From Symbiodinium natans (Eukaryota > Sar > Dinophyceae > Suessiales > Symbiodiniaceae), in assembly GCA_905221605.1 (NCBI GenBank), contig CAJNDS010002415.1, forward strand, positions 290,001 through 354,000: 64,000 bases of DNA, written 5' to 3'. The first letter of the stretch is position 1; every line of letters begins with the position of its first letter. Position numbers and translations under genes: made by a program. The notes under the pieces are model-generated. The model saw only the letters and a list, made by a program, of their open reading frames with translations. It was not told the origin of the DNA and did no database searches. Below, piece after piece: positions 19,028 through 30,665 of this stretch.

Positions 19028-20666
19028 ATGTCGCAGCCTTGTGGGCATGTCATAGATTTGGATGCGCTGAACGACGACGATGCTTCTGACATGGATGTGT
19101 CTCAGCACAGTGTCATGGACGTGGACGAAATGGACGTGGAGGAGCCAGACATCCCACAGCATGTGGGCCCTGGGCCAGACACCCTGCCAGGTATCATGCA
19201 GGCTTTTCGCTGGCCGTACCTCGCAGCTCAAGCGCTGGGCCGGCATATGCTGCCTGCCCAACTGCAACGGTCGTGTTTGACCAGAACCTGGAGAGTGTCG
19301 ACCCATTTCTCTGGTCTGGGTTCTGCTGAGCTGGCGTTGCAGCTATTGGAGCACGCTGCTGCTGGTCTTACTGGTGGTGTGGGTCCTCAGTTTAACCTTG
19401 TCTCAGCTTGCGAGAAACAACCAAGTCGCCAGAGGGTGCTTCGAACACGGCTGCCCCAGGATTGCCATATATTCGATGACATCATGGAGAGATTTCGGGA
19501 CTTGCCGGAACTTTCCGAGACAGTGGACTGGAGGGGCATCTGGAGCAGAATGCCAGACGCTTTTCTCGGTCAGGGTATCGCTGCAAGATGCAGGCAGCAC
19601 TTACACTCGCAATGCCGACTGGCAGCCCCGCCAGACCTGGATATTTCTGGATCGCCCTGCCAGGTGTGGTCGTCCATGGGCTCACGTGGGGGGTCGCAAG
19701 ACAACCGAATAGTGTTGTTCCTCGCATGGGCTTACCTAATTCGGACGGGTGAATGCAAGATTATCATCCACGAGAACGTGTCTGGGTTCAAAGAGGGCAT
19801 CCTGTTAGAGTTGCTGTCAGACACGTTTGAGGTGGTGACTTTGGAAGTACATCCTTGGCATTGCGGTTTCAGGATCATAGCCAGACCAAGAAAGTACTCT
19901 GTGCTTTTTCGCCGGCGCAACATTGAAGTAGTGTCAGACGTCCATGAGGTGTACCGTCAGCTTTCGCAATCCTTGGCGGACTGGCAGAAGCAGCCGGATC
20001 TTGAAGAATTCTTGTTGACTTCCGAGCAGGGCCTGTTGCAAGAGGAGAACCAGGCCAGGGCCAGCAAGAAGTTGCCAGCTGTCAGTGGCTGCAGTGATTC
20101 ATGGGCTTACCTGCCCTTGGTCTGAACTTTAAGGGTAGATTCTGGCCTTGTTCATGCCCAGACTGTGTTGCCCTTCCAACTCCAAACCTTCAAAGGCCCG
20201 AGTTAAACAAACCTGGAAACCTTATATAATATATGCAGCCTAAACTATTGAAACCCTGCTGTCCCTACCACTGACATTAGTTCTCGAAGTTCTAAGGTTG
20301 ACAGACAAGCAACGTGGCTATTTGCAAAAGTACCAGGAGCAAGGCGCTGTGCGTCAGACCAGGAATGTCGTCTATGACCTGAGCCAGAACCCAGAGAAGA
20401 GGCCAATACAGACTTCGCAGCAGACAGGAAGTTTGCCATGTCTGAGAAGTGGTTCCCTCTTGTGGATGCCAGACCGGAGGAGATGGCTTGTAGATGCGGA
20501 GCTGGCCGCTTTGATGGGATTTCCAAGCAGCGAGCCTCTGAAGAACTTGTACGGGGTGCCAGACATCTTTTGCCCAGCCCGGTCTCAGGTAGGCACTGCC
20601 ATGCATGTGGGATGTGTTGGGCTGGTCGCACTTGTCGCTCTCGCGTGTGCACGAGACCGGTCGTAG
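19028..20666 (+). CDS. Gene E: C5 cytosine DNA methyltransferase
   Basis: Would methylate cytosine C5 using S-adenosylmethionine. Exon 1 from ATG 19028 has an acidic N-terminus (residues 10-55). Then come motif I FSGLGSAE (94-101), motif IV GSPCQ with catalytic Cys 211, motif VI HENV (248-251) and a motif VIII-like RIIARPRKYSVLF. The frame stops at TGA 20123; a donor just before it is not resolved. Exon 2 begins after ATTAG| at 20281 (LEVLRLTDKQRGYLQ). It carries motif IX WLVDAELAALMGFP and motif X VGTAMHV, ending at TAG 20664-20666. All catalytic motifs are intact and the target-recognition region is short. Dinoflagellate C5 methyltransferases are known both as host genes and inside retrotransposons; no reverse transcriptase is visible here. 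Neighbour D is histone-like. Confidence 0.85.
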
Positions 20667-21605
20667 TTCTTGTGCATAGTTATGATGTCGTGGCTGCTGC
20701 AAGACCAGTCATGACCAGGTGTCACATGAGTATGAACACTTGCTTTCTCGAAGCCCGACGCAGTGCAAAAACAATGGCTTTGTGGGGATTGCTAGATGTG
20801 CATCATTCCTGGCCATGACACATCATTGCTGTAATATGAAAGCCCCACTTCACACCCACGACTACGTTATGTCTGTGTCGTCTACACTAGACTGTAGCTT
20901 TTCTGCATACACACACGCGCACAAGGGGATGCCGAAGCTGCTGTTTCAGCCAGAGCCTGCAAAGCGTAAGTCTCAGCCAAAGAGAACCCCCCCCCCCATT
21001 TTCGTCATGTGCGTCGAAGTCAGGCCTTCGGCCAGTTTCAGTCGCTGGCTGCCGCCGCAGACAGTCCTGCCAGAGCCTCGACAGAGCAACCCTTCTGTTC
21101 TATGCCAGACAAAATAACACGGCCCCAACATCTGACGGCAGGGGGTTCCGAACCACGAATTTCGGTTGTTAATGGCTGCGGGACTAAATGAAGAAGCCTG
21201 AAATCCTGGCGGCTGGGGGTTCCGAAGCCCGAACTTAGGTTTACAACGGTTGTATCCCTATTGTTTTGGTTCGGAACCCCCGCGGCGGCCGAAACACGCA
21301 CCTGGAGGTTACTCTTGTTCCACCAACAGTTTAGTTTGCTAGTGGTTGGGCCCCTAAATTCGGGGTTCACTTGATGCAACATGGTACTTGGCAGCTTGGC
21401 ATGCAATTTGTGCGTGAGATTGAGGCTGTCAGACTTGCTTGCCAGGGTCCCTCTGGAACAACCCAGAAGATAGGAGCCTAACCACTAGCAAGCTAAATTT
21501 GGGGTTAGTCGCAAGCAGGTGTGCAAATCAGGTCTGGGAGGGCCCTGCCGTTCACAGAAACTTCGTCCGCAAAGGGGTTGCTCCGACTCCTGTGTCAGAC
21601 GGGCC
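20667..21605 (+). other. Intergenic stretch with an inverted-repeat hairpin
   Basis: No gene called. At 21135-21290 GGGGGTTCCGAA occurs twice in direct order (GGCAGGGGGTTCCGAA, GGCTGGGGGTTCCGAA) and once inverted (TTCGGAACCCCC), so a stem is possible. A frame near 21009-21191 stays open but has no family. Confidence 0.4.
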
Positions 21606-24600
21606 ATGGCGCTGCGCCCTATCTCCTGTGGGTATGAACGTTTCCGGCTGGAAGACCTTTCGCTCAGCATCGAGTCCGGCCACCGTGACATTGATGAGGC
21701 CGGCAGCTTGAAGCAGTCATTCAGTTCTGACCTGTAGGGTTATGATGCCGTGCTGAGTTTTGCTTTGACAGGACAGAGTCTCCGAGCTTCTCGCCAGACT
21801 GCAAGCAGGTGAGTTCGGAACTGCAAGATCGGTTGCCCAGCCCACTGTCAGACTCGACAGTGAAGGAAACCAAATGCGCTGCCCCGATGGCCTGCTGAAG
21901 TTGGCTGACGGGAAGCAGTGGGTGTGCGCACTCGTTCGTGCCAAGGTCATCTGGCAAGACGCAGAGCAGTCAGACTGGGTCACTGCTCCCCTTCTTGAGG
22001 TCTTTCAGATGGGCCTTCCGATGGAGAAGATCAAGTTCCAGGATGATGATGAGGCCGCCGTCAGACTCTTTTGGTCCATGTCCCACGAAGGTGAGAACAC
22101 CAAGGTGCGTGCCCACAGCGTGCACTTGAAGGTGCAGATCTGCAAGACCTTCATGGAGAAGACGCCTGGCGGAGACACCGCCAAGGCTGAGGCTGCCATG
22201 GTGGCGCAGCTGGGGCCATCCAAACGATCCACAGTGCACCTTTGGATGAAGGCTGCAATTACACTGACAGACTCTACTTTGTGCTTGCTGGCAACACGAC
22301 ACTTTCTGTGAATTCAGTCGTTTTTAAGTTGTCTTGTCAGTGGTCTGGCTCCCAGTTCCTTGTTTCCGATGTGCTTGGTGGCCAAGGACCTGACCTCACC
22401 CAAGGATACGTCTTCGGCAACCCTTTCCTGACTGGCTTGGGTGAGGAATCTCGCGCTGCGGTTGCACGTCAGTGCACGGTCGTGATGCATGTGTGCTTCG
22501 CAACTCATCTTTTGGTCAATGCTGAGGTCAGAGGCTTTCGGTGGATTTCGCCGAAGCTTCCTTGAGATGCCTATTCGACACGCTAGACCTGGACAGGGGC
22601 GTCACGAAGGAGCAATTCAAGACCGATTTCTGTGCGCCCATGCTGAGAGCACCTCGGCTCGCTTACAGTGCCTGCTGCTAGTCTAGTCTACGAGCATTAG
22701 AGGGGGGCACTGACAAACTTAGGCCCAGAACTGGGCGAAGCTCACAACGCAGAAGTACGGCTCGGTTGTGAAGCAAGTCCCTTCTTTCGATCGCACTGTA
22801 AAGATGCTTATTTCAGAGCGGGGCCGTGTGAAGATCATGCTGCTTGCAGGCAATGGCTCAGCTAGCTTTGAGGTGTACAGTGCTGTGAATTCTTTGCCTC
22901 TTTCACTTGAGTTTACGAGTCATAAGGAATTGCATCCTTGCCGGACATCCGCTGAATGGCAAGGCCAACATCCCCAACTCTGGAATCGAAGAGTGTCGCA
23001 AGACGATCGAAGCCCTCGAGGAGAAGAAGAGCGGCAAGACTGATTCTGGAGGGCATGCGTCAGATGCTGCCGCGGAGGAGCCTGTCAATCAGGATAAGCC
23101 AGACGACCAGCAGCATGAGGACGTTGACATGCTGGCAGACCATGCGTGCGACGTGGTGGTGGCCCCTGAGACTGAGCCTGAGGACCCACTCGTGGTGAAG
23201 GCGACCGAGCTCTCGGCCTCCATCCTCGAGAAGATCCATGTCCTTAACTGTCCGTCAGACTTCAAGGAGGCCGTGAAGGGTTTGAAGGCGCACTGCCGTG
23301 GCATCATCCTTGTGGATCAGCCAACCTCGAAGGCCAAAATCATTCTTGATTCCTTGGATTTGGCTTGGCATGCAGTCGCACAGGCTCTGCCAGACCCGAT
23401 GAAGTACGTCAGTGTGGGCATCACCATTGGACGGCGGTTCGACCTCATCCCCTTGGTCACCGCCAGACTCCACAAACTCCTGCCAAACCGTCAGCCGTTC
23501 GTCGTCCAGAGGGATGGCCAGACAAAGAACAAGAGGCCAAGCTACTTGATCTACCAGCCCAGCACTTCGTCAGACAAAGACATGGTGCCAACAACCGTCC
23601 CGTGCAACCAAGTGCGGGCGTTTTCGTGGGAAAAACTGCGGTTGAGGTGCACAGATCCCACCTGTCCCCTACGTCAGGCGCCCGTCCCGGAGGACACTGA
23701 CGAACCGCCGCATGTCGACGAAGAGTTCCCGTCAGACGACTTGGAAGGCCGCGACCAAGGCCAAGACGAGCAGGACGTCACAGAGAAGCTTTGTGAGCCA
23801 GACCTTGATGTGGAGATCGACAAAGCCCCGAAGAAGAAGAAGAGCAAGGCCGAAAGAGAGCTGGCCCGGGAGTATAAGGTCGATGTCTGGTTGTTTGCAA
23901 ACGCGCAAGACCACTACGTCAAACTCCTGCAGGGGGCTTTCCAGAGCTCACAGGCCTCCTGGTCAGTGGTGACCACCCGAACTTCGCACCCGGGGGCTCT
24001 TGTGGCATGCCAGACCCAGACCGGCGAGGCTGGTCCTCTGTGGCGTTTGCAGGCGTTGTGTCAGTCTCTACTCGGGGTTTCGTGCTGCTGCCGTGTCTTG
24101 CTCCCTGCCTTCAGGTGGTCGCCCTCGTTCAGGGTCCTTCACGGCACAGCATGGAGCACGGCAAGGTGCTGCTGGAAGAGATGGCCGCGCACTTGAAAAT
24201 GGATGAAGCAAAACGGCTCATCGGCAACAAGAGGGCGAGGCCTGTGCAGGCAGATGACATACCGTACATCTTCATGCAGGCCCCTCCTTGGCAAGAACAG
24301 GTCGTGTATGTGAAGGAAGTGAGCCTGGGTGCCTCGCCTGGGCCCTTTGATGGGCTTAACCGCCGGGTGTCAGACTTGGAGACTGGGATGGAGAAACTCT
24401 TGCGCAGAGAACTCTCGGCTTGGGACCTTGCGTTGGCCATGTCAGATGGCAAGACTGCTGCTCGGCTTCATTTGGGCGGTGTTACAGGCAGGTGACTAAC
24501 CCTTGCAGTGCACACGTGGCTTAGGTTGCACTGCAAGCCCGCAAGTCATACAGGGACGGAGAGATTGTGTGCTCCGTCTCGGCTCTCCACTTCGATAGCC

Positions 24601-26019
24601 AAGCTGCAGTTGTGCAACTCGTGAATGCACACCCTGACCTCGCAGCACGAGTTGTCAGAGCACAAGGCAGGACTTTGCAGCTGTGACCTTTGTGTCTTTT
24701 GTCGCGTTGTTTGGTCTCTGAGTCACTGAGGGCAAGTGCTTTTGCAGTTCAGGCGTGGCCTTTGAGACGGGGCATGTGAATGAGGATCTGTATTCCGTCA
24801 TGGTGGGATGCGGGGCAAGAGTCCAGCCAGTCTCCTCGGGCAGAAGAGCCAATTGTCACTTGAAGATGGATTTGTCTCGAGGCTTGTCAGACAGCCTGTA
24901 CCAGATCGTGGTCAAGACCAGGAACCAGTGCGGGGTCGCCAGCGGGTCCTTTTTTTACATGGACTTTGGTTCCAGCTGGGACATGTCACTCGTCCATACT
25001 GAACACAGTTACTTGTGTATAACTTCCAGACAGCGCGTTGTTCCATGTGGCTTGTGTCTATCCACAATAGCTTTCGATGCAACTGCAGGTCTGCCGTCAG
25101 AGCCAGTGAGTCGACCAGCCTGAAGCGCTTTGTGCAGTCGTGGTTCGCAGATGGCAAGGCCGCAGGGTCAGAGCCAGACTCGAAAGACAAGGAGGAGCCT
25201 GGCAAGGGGCCGGAGCCTGGCAAGGGGCTCAAGCCTGGCAGCGAACCTGCTAGCAAGACACCCGTTCAACCTCCCCAATCCAAAGATCCAGCAGAAGATG
25301 GTGGGGCGGAGAAGACGCCCAAGGGAAAGGGTAAGGGAAAGGAGTCAAACAAAGCCAAGAATGAGGTGGACCCTGTCCCGGAAGGTACCCTTGCCACCTT
25401 CGTTTCGCAGGAATACACCTACGCCCTGTCGCCAGAGCTCCTCATCACTTCCCTGCAGAAGAATCGCATGACCACAAACAAAAAAATCTTCCCCGGAACA
25501 ATCCTTCACCTGACAGCCGATGGAAAGATGAAGCAATGCCACGAGAAGCCGCCAGACAGCTTCGAGTACGTGTACAAGTTGAACTCGCAAGTGATCGTGG
25601 CGGATGGGCCAGACGGCGACTTCAACAAACTGAGGATGGTTTCCGTGGAGGCGCTGGCCCAGGAAAAGGACGTGAAGGAGTTCTGGAAGTATCCGAAGTT
25701 CGCCCGAGATGCATCTGTGAGTGCTTGGACAATGACGAAGCCCAACATCTTCTTTGTGCTAGACGGCTTGCAGAAGCAGGCCTTTGTCAGATTGTGCATG
25801 ATTTTTGCGTTGAAGGTTTAGTAGCCATGAGGAGTAATTGTAATTGATTCTTCTTGACATGGTGGTGCGCAGGTTCATGCCTTGGTGGAAAAGAGTTCCA
25901 AAGTGAAGTGGATGTGGGCTGTCAAGGTTCTGAATGGCAGAGTCACCCCACAAAAGCTGGCTCTTGTCCTGGATAAGCAGGTCATCGTGCCCTGCTCGAG
26001 CGGCATTTTGCAGCTCTAG
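21606..26019 (+). CDS. Gene F: long multi-exon protein, family not recognised
   Basis: Start ATG 21606 (MALRPISCGYERFRLEDLSL). Exons supported by acceptors and frame: 21809-about 22280 (GEFGTARSVAQPTVRLDSEG; LKVQICKTFMEK); 22341-about 22471 (WSGSQFLVSDVLGG); 22527-about 22650 (RLSVDFAEASLRCLFDTLDL); 22723-about 22875 (AQNWAKLTTQKYGSVVKQV); 22927-about 23947, the longest, with an acidic stretch and a KKKKSK patch; 24115-24491; one starting 24525 or 24554 (DGEIVCSVSALHFDSQ); 24748-about 24990; 25089-25779 (GKGKGKGK patch; VSQEYTYALSPELLIT); last 25873-26019 ending VPCSSGILQL then TAG. The final intron has a GC donor (AAGCAG|GCC). Several internal donors are unresolved, so the full protein cannot be written reliably. 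A ParB-like reading was considered and not adopted. Confidence 0.6.
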
Positions 26020-26882
26020 TCTGTCAGCCTTGCCGTGCAAAATTTTGTACAGCGTCAGACTGTGGGGCTTGACGTGCTTGTACTTCATCACGACATGATA
26101 CTTTCCCAGGGTGTTCTTGCTGTTCTACACTACAGCATTACTTGTTTGTTTATCATTGATCTTAGCCCTGATGCTGTTCCTTGCACGGACGTGATACAGA
26201 TGCAGTAGTCGTTGGCCAGACATCAGAGCCCGTGGCCCGTGACTGATCTCATAGGGTTTTTAAACTTTGGGGCTGGATTAGATTTTTTAGGGTTTCAGGC
26301 TCTATTATAAATACTTTTCGTTAGAAAGTTTAGGGTTCTGAGGCTTGGTTTCAAGGCTTCGGGGTTAAGAGGGGGGGTAAGACTGTGGGAAAGTTCGCAG
26401 CCTGTTCATCAGGCCACAACCAGGCTCATTTTGTGATCTGGCCGACAGCTCAGGTCTATTAATGGACCGATCCCTAGTCAGACATTCTGTCTCTCGGACA
26501 CGTGTGCGTGTGTCTTTGTGTGTGTGTGTGTGTCAGTGTTTTCCAGACGAGCCTGCTGTGAATTTGCATCTTCTTGATCTAGGCTAGTACTTAGCTGCCA
26601 TCATTTTCAAGGGGCTCGTGCTGACACCACAGCACAGTCTGCAGCAGCAACAACCCCTCAAGCTGTGCACACGGGAGCGAAGGAGAGACAAACCTGGGGG
26701 CCCGTCACGCGTCAGCAGTTGCGTTGCATTGTGTTACTGGGGGCGCTGGCGCGTCAGAAGGTCGCAAGATCTCGCAGCTTCCATTCGTGAGCCTTCACCA
26801 ATGTTGCAGCAATCTGGGCCCTGACAGACCGCTGCCAGCATCGATCCCCAAGCTCGTGTTCAATATTGCCTTGTGACCGACC
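26020..26882 (+). other. Gene F-gene G spacer
   Basis: Contains a (TG)n run at 26515-26533 and scattered CAGAC words. A frame at about 26618-26790 (TGAKERQTWGPVTRQQ) may be a 5' exon of gene G, but an in-frame TGA lies just before the ATG chosen for G. Confidence 0.4.
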
Positions 26883-28145
26883 ATGACAGCCGCTGAGTAC
26901 TTCACTGTGTGGTCGCCTGAGGCTGACTTGGCCACCCCTATCCTTCGACACCTTGTCTTGAAGCCGACCCTCGAGGGCGCCGTCAAGTCTTTCATGAAGT
27001 GGCGCGGCCGCGAGCGCCTTGACCGCAGCCCTCAGAAGCAGGAACGCGCTCGATGTACAGTAATGCAGACTCACCGCAGAGCTTAGCTAGCAGCTAGATA
27101 ATCTTCCCTTCATCGTTCTCTGTCCAAGGTTCGGCGTGAACCTGTCCGAGAACTTGGGCAAATTTCGGCCAGACCCCTCCTCGAACTCGGCCACGGTGTT
27201 GACATGCACAAAGTTCCACGTCTTGAAGTTGACGGAAAATTTGCAGGTGCTGTGTCAGAAGCAGGGGGCCAAAATCTTGCAGGACGGAGAGTCGCTCAGC
27301 ATTCCCATGTTGGATTTGAGCAACAAGGAAAATCTTGAGCGCTGCGTGCTTTTGAGCGCTACCATCTCTTCGGATCTGAGCTTGCCGCAAGATTTGTGCC
27401 AGACTGCATTGCGCTGGTTCAGCCCTGCGCAAGACCAAGTGTACCAGCGGACGTCGCTGCTGGTGAAACGCCACGTCCGGGTGAAGCCGGCTGGCTTCGT
27501 CCAAAAACCATGGCGGATGTTCTGGCACCAGCCTTCCACGTTGGCGATGTTGGCATGGGTGACAGACAAGGGCTCGGAGAACTCGTGTCTCGGCAGGTCT
27601 GTTCTCATCTGAGAGGTAGGCGTCTGTGTGCGTGCGCGCCTGCAGGATGTGCTGTTCATGGCCTGGGCCGACCAAGGATTCAGTTCAACGTTCTGGGGTC
27701 CGACAATCCATCCAAGATGACCTTTGTGGGCATCAACGATTCGCCCCTGTCAGATGCTTGGCCATTTAGCACCCACGTTAGCAAGGAGCGACACTTGACA
27801 AGACAAGGTTGTTCAAGAGCCTTTCATGCAGCAGGGATGCCAGCCAAGGAGTTCTGGTTCGCACAGCCGACCAACTGCCCGCCCGTGGTAGGCCAGGCAG
27901 GCATCACGATTGTCGTCAACGTGGTTGAGACGATGCAAGTGCCAGACATCTTACAAAAAATTCATGACCAAGACGTGAAGGAGCGCATCGATTTCCTGAA
28001 GAACGACATCCTGGAGACCGAGACTCGCCTTGAGCACATGAAACAGCATTGCCAGAAGCTGGAGAAGAGTCTGGGAGATGCCAACAAGAAACGCAAGACA
28101 CCGCCAGGGGTGGAGCCCGCAGCAGATTCAGACATCCAGAACTGA
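26883..28145 (+). CDS. Gene G: protein with C-terminal coiled coil, family not recognised
   Basis: Start ATG 26883, with TGA in frame two codons upstream. Exon 1 reads MTAAEYFTVWSPEADLAT to about 27055. Exon 2, 27129-27596, after GTCCAAG|G, reads FGVNLSENLGKFRPDPSSNS and ends at CGGCAG|GTCTG. The last exon most simply starts at 27677 (ACCAAG|G), which keeps the phase and gives IQFNVLGSDNPSKMTF; an alternative start at 27646 reads DVLFMAWADQGFSSTFWG. It ends with a heptad-like helix (VKERIDFLKNDILETETRL; HCQKLEKSLGDANKKRK) and TGA. The NKKRK patch may be nuclear targeting. Function unknown. Confidence 0.55.
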
Positions 28146-29204
28146 ATGGTAGTAGCTTCTTGAAGCCAGACTGCTATAGTGTCGTTTTGTCAGACAGTGA
28201 CACAGAAATCTTCCGTGATCCTGAGCTCACGTGGCACCGTAGACACAGACACAGGATAGACAGTAGCATTACCAGCTAGTTACCAGTAAAAAGCGTGGGC
28301 TCTGGATTACCAACCTTGATTTGCGATGGCCGCTTCTGCTGAGATTGAGAACAGAAAGGGTGATGCCAGTGGGCATGCATCGAACTGCCAGACTGCCTGC
28401 TCATGAATAACAAACACTCTATAACTATACAGGCCCAGGCCCAGGCCCAGAAAGCGCTGCCCCCTGCTTGCCCAGGCCACGGCGCATCGGGTTGCCATCA
28501 AGGCCGGTTGCCCAGCTTTCCCCGTTCGACCGCCAATGATTCAAGCATTTGCGTAGTGAATGATGTCACACAGGGTAGACTTCAGACACCCAGACTGGGC
28601 CCCTCCTCAGAAGCCCAGTGCCCGAACAGTGCGTGATTCCCTTAGTTTCTAGGGTTTAGGGTTAGGGTTTAGGGTTTGGGTTTAGGGTTAGGGTTTTGTG
28701 CTCAACCTCCCTAATCCCCAACCCCCCCCCCCCCCCCGCCCTTGGGACCAAAAAAAAGAAACCAGGCCTAAAACCCAGCAACCGAAAACCCTAAACCCTA
28801 AACCCTAAAACCCCGAAAACCCCGAAAACCCCTCCGAAGGCCCTCTAAACATACGCAAAGCAACAGTTCCGGGTCCAAGGAGTACAACTTGGGAGCTGGG
28901 CTTCCACTGGGTCAGCCGGGCACCTCAGAGGGTGTGGGGTTTAGGGTTTAGGGTTTCGGGTTTAGGCTTTGGGGTTCAGGGTGTTTCTTGGGTTTAGGGT
29001 GCATCTTTTCTATCTGTTTTTCGTCGTGGCCCCCAGCATTTTTGAGAGGAACCTGGGTTGAAAGGGTTTAGAGTCATCCAAAGTTTGGTTGTGCGTGAGT
29101 TCAGGTTTTTCGCCCCTTACAGCAGGCACGCGTGGGATTTCGAGTTGGCGGCTGTGCTCCGGCTAATTTGGGGAAGGGTTTGGGTTGCAGGGCGCGTGGT
29201 CCAG
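28146..29204 (+). other. Spacer; telomere-type repeats resume
   Basis: After gene G, CAGAC words continue to about 28590, then CTAGGGTTTAGGG units appear at 28650 and the heptamer landscape returns. (GGCCCA)n lies at 28430-28450. No exon seen. Confidence 0.5.
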
Positions 29205-29335
29205 GTTCACTCTCGTGCGATGCATCGGCCCACCTCCTCATAGCACGCCTCGCCTTCCCCATCATGGAGCTTTCTGCTTGCTGGCCGCTTGCCCAGGCCG
29301 CGAGCATTGAACACGTCTCTGCTGCAACGCAAGAC
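29205..29335 (+). CDS. Partial plus-strand exon cut by the assembly gap
   Basis: The acceptor GGTCCAG|GT is followed by an open frame, SLSCDASAHLLIARLAFPIM then ELSACWPLAQAASIEH, which runs into the N block. It is hydrophobic and helical. No family is recognised. A CCCAG|GCC inside is a possible GC donor. Confidence 0.45.
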
Positions 29336-29435
29336 NNNNNNNNNNNNNNNNNNNNNNNNNNNNNNNNNNNNNNNNNNNNNNNNNNNNNNNNNNNNNNNNN
29401 NNNNNNNNNNNNNNNNNNNNNNNNNNNNNNNNNNN
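29336..29435. other. Assembly gap, exactly 100 N
   Basis: One hundred N, the usual placeholder for a gap of unknown length. It sits at the edge of the palindromic AT-rich block, which probably broke the assembly. Confidence 1.
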
Positions 29436-30511
29436 CCCGGGCCTGGCCCCCCCCCTTTTCGGATTTAATTTATTTAAATTATTTAAATTAATTATTATTT
29501 AAATTATTTAAATTATTTAAATTATTTAATTCCGGGGGGGGGAATTAAATAATTTAAATAATTTAAATCCGAAAGGGGGGGTTCGGATTTAAATTATTTA
29601 AATTATTTAATTCACCCCCCGGAATTAAATAATTTAAATAATTTAAATAATGTAAATAATTTAAATCCGAAAAGGGGGGGGGGGCCAGGCCCGACCAGGC
29701 CCCCCCCCTTCCCAGAATTAAATAATTTAAATAATTTAAATCCGAAACGCCCCTTTCGGATTTAAATTATTTAAATTATTTAATTCTGGGAAGGGGGGGG
29801 GGGCCCGGGCCTGGCCCCCCCCTTTTCGGATTTAATTTATTTAAATTATTTAAATTATTTAAATTATTTAATTCCGGGGGGGGGAATTAAATAATTTAAA
29901 TAATTTAAATCCGAAAGAGGGGGTTCGGATTTAAATTATTTAAATTATTTAATTTCCCCCCCCGGAATTAAATAATTTAAATAATTTAAAAAATTTCAAT
30001 AATTTAAATAATTTAAATAATTTAAATCCGAAAAGGGGGGGGGCAGGCCCGACCAGGCCCCCCCCCCCTTCCCAGAATTAAATAATTTAAATAATTTAAA
30101 TCCGAAACGCCCCTTTCGGATTTAAATTATTTAAATTATTTAATTCTGGGAAGGGGGGGGGGGCCCGGGCCTGGCCCCCCCCTTTTCGGATTTAATTTAT
30201 TTAAATTATTTAAATTATTTAAATTATTTAAATTATTTAATTCTGGGGGGGGGGAATTAAATAATTTAAATAATTTAAATCCGAAAGGGGGGGTTCGGAT
30301 TTAAATTATTTAATTCCCCCCCCGGAATTAAATAATTTAAATAATTTAAATAATTTAAATAATCTAAATAATTTAAATAATCTAAAGAATTTAAATCCGA
30401 AAAGGGGGGCGGGCCAGGCCCGACCAGGCCCCCCCCCCTTCCCAGAATTAAATAATTTAAATAATTTAAATCCGAAACGCCCCTTTCGGATTTAAATTAT
30501 TTAAATTATTT
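29436..30511. repeat. AT-rich multi-hairpin repeat, about 360-base unit, three copies
   Basis: Units start at CCCGGGCCTGGCCCCCCC near 29436, 29803 and 30163. Each holds several arms of AATTATTTAAATT joined by short G- or C-rich loops (CCGAAAGGGG, CCCCCCGGAATT, CCAGAATT), and most arms have an adjacent inverted partner. The whole array can fold as a chain of hairpins. Confidence 0.95.
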
Positions 30512-30665
30512 AGTTCCTTGCCCCAGAACCCCCAGAAACGACAACAGGGTCTATTTGGCAGATGGCTTTTGTGAATAAGCATACGTTTTGGGGCCTTATT
30601 TCCTCTTTAAAACCCGAGTCTCAGCTTCCAAATAGACCCTATTTAAGCTGCACACCCCCCCTACC
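30512..30665. mobile_element. Small inverted-repeat element, family G, copy 1
   Basis: AGGGTCTATTTGG...TTCCAAATAGACCCT ends enclose about 90 bases, followed by AAGCTGCACACCCCCC. The same element, in the same place relative to an AT-rich block and a homopolymer, recurs at 41836-41965. Confidence 0.65.

Larger units (their letters stand above)
7680..28620 (+). repeat. Zone saturated with the strand-biased word (T/C)CAGAC
   Basis: By hand I count at least 85 CAGAC in this 20.9-kb zone, most preceded by T or C, against roughly 30 GTCTG. About 20 of each are expected by chance. The word falls in exons of every gene model A to G, in introns and between genes. Within exons it is read in all three frames (Ser-Asp/Pro-Asp, Gln-Thr, Arg-Leu/Arg-Gln), so protein sequence alone does not explain it. 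It is uncommon in the flanking heptamer-rich DNA. Confidence 0.75.

Noticed and set aside
21809-22280. ParB-like domain in gene F (MVAQLGPSKRSTVHLWMKAA)
   Set aside because: The helix-turn-helix resemblance is one short motif; no other ParB or nuclease landmark is visible. Left unassigned.
19028-28145. Retrotransposon or virus carrying the methyltransferase
   Set aside because: No reverse transcriptase, integrase, capsid or long terminal repeat was seen, and genes D to G are intron-bearing.
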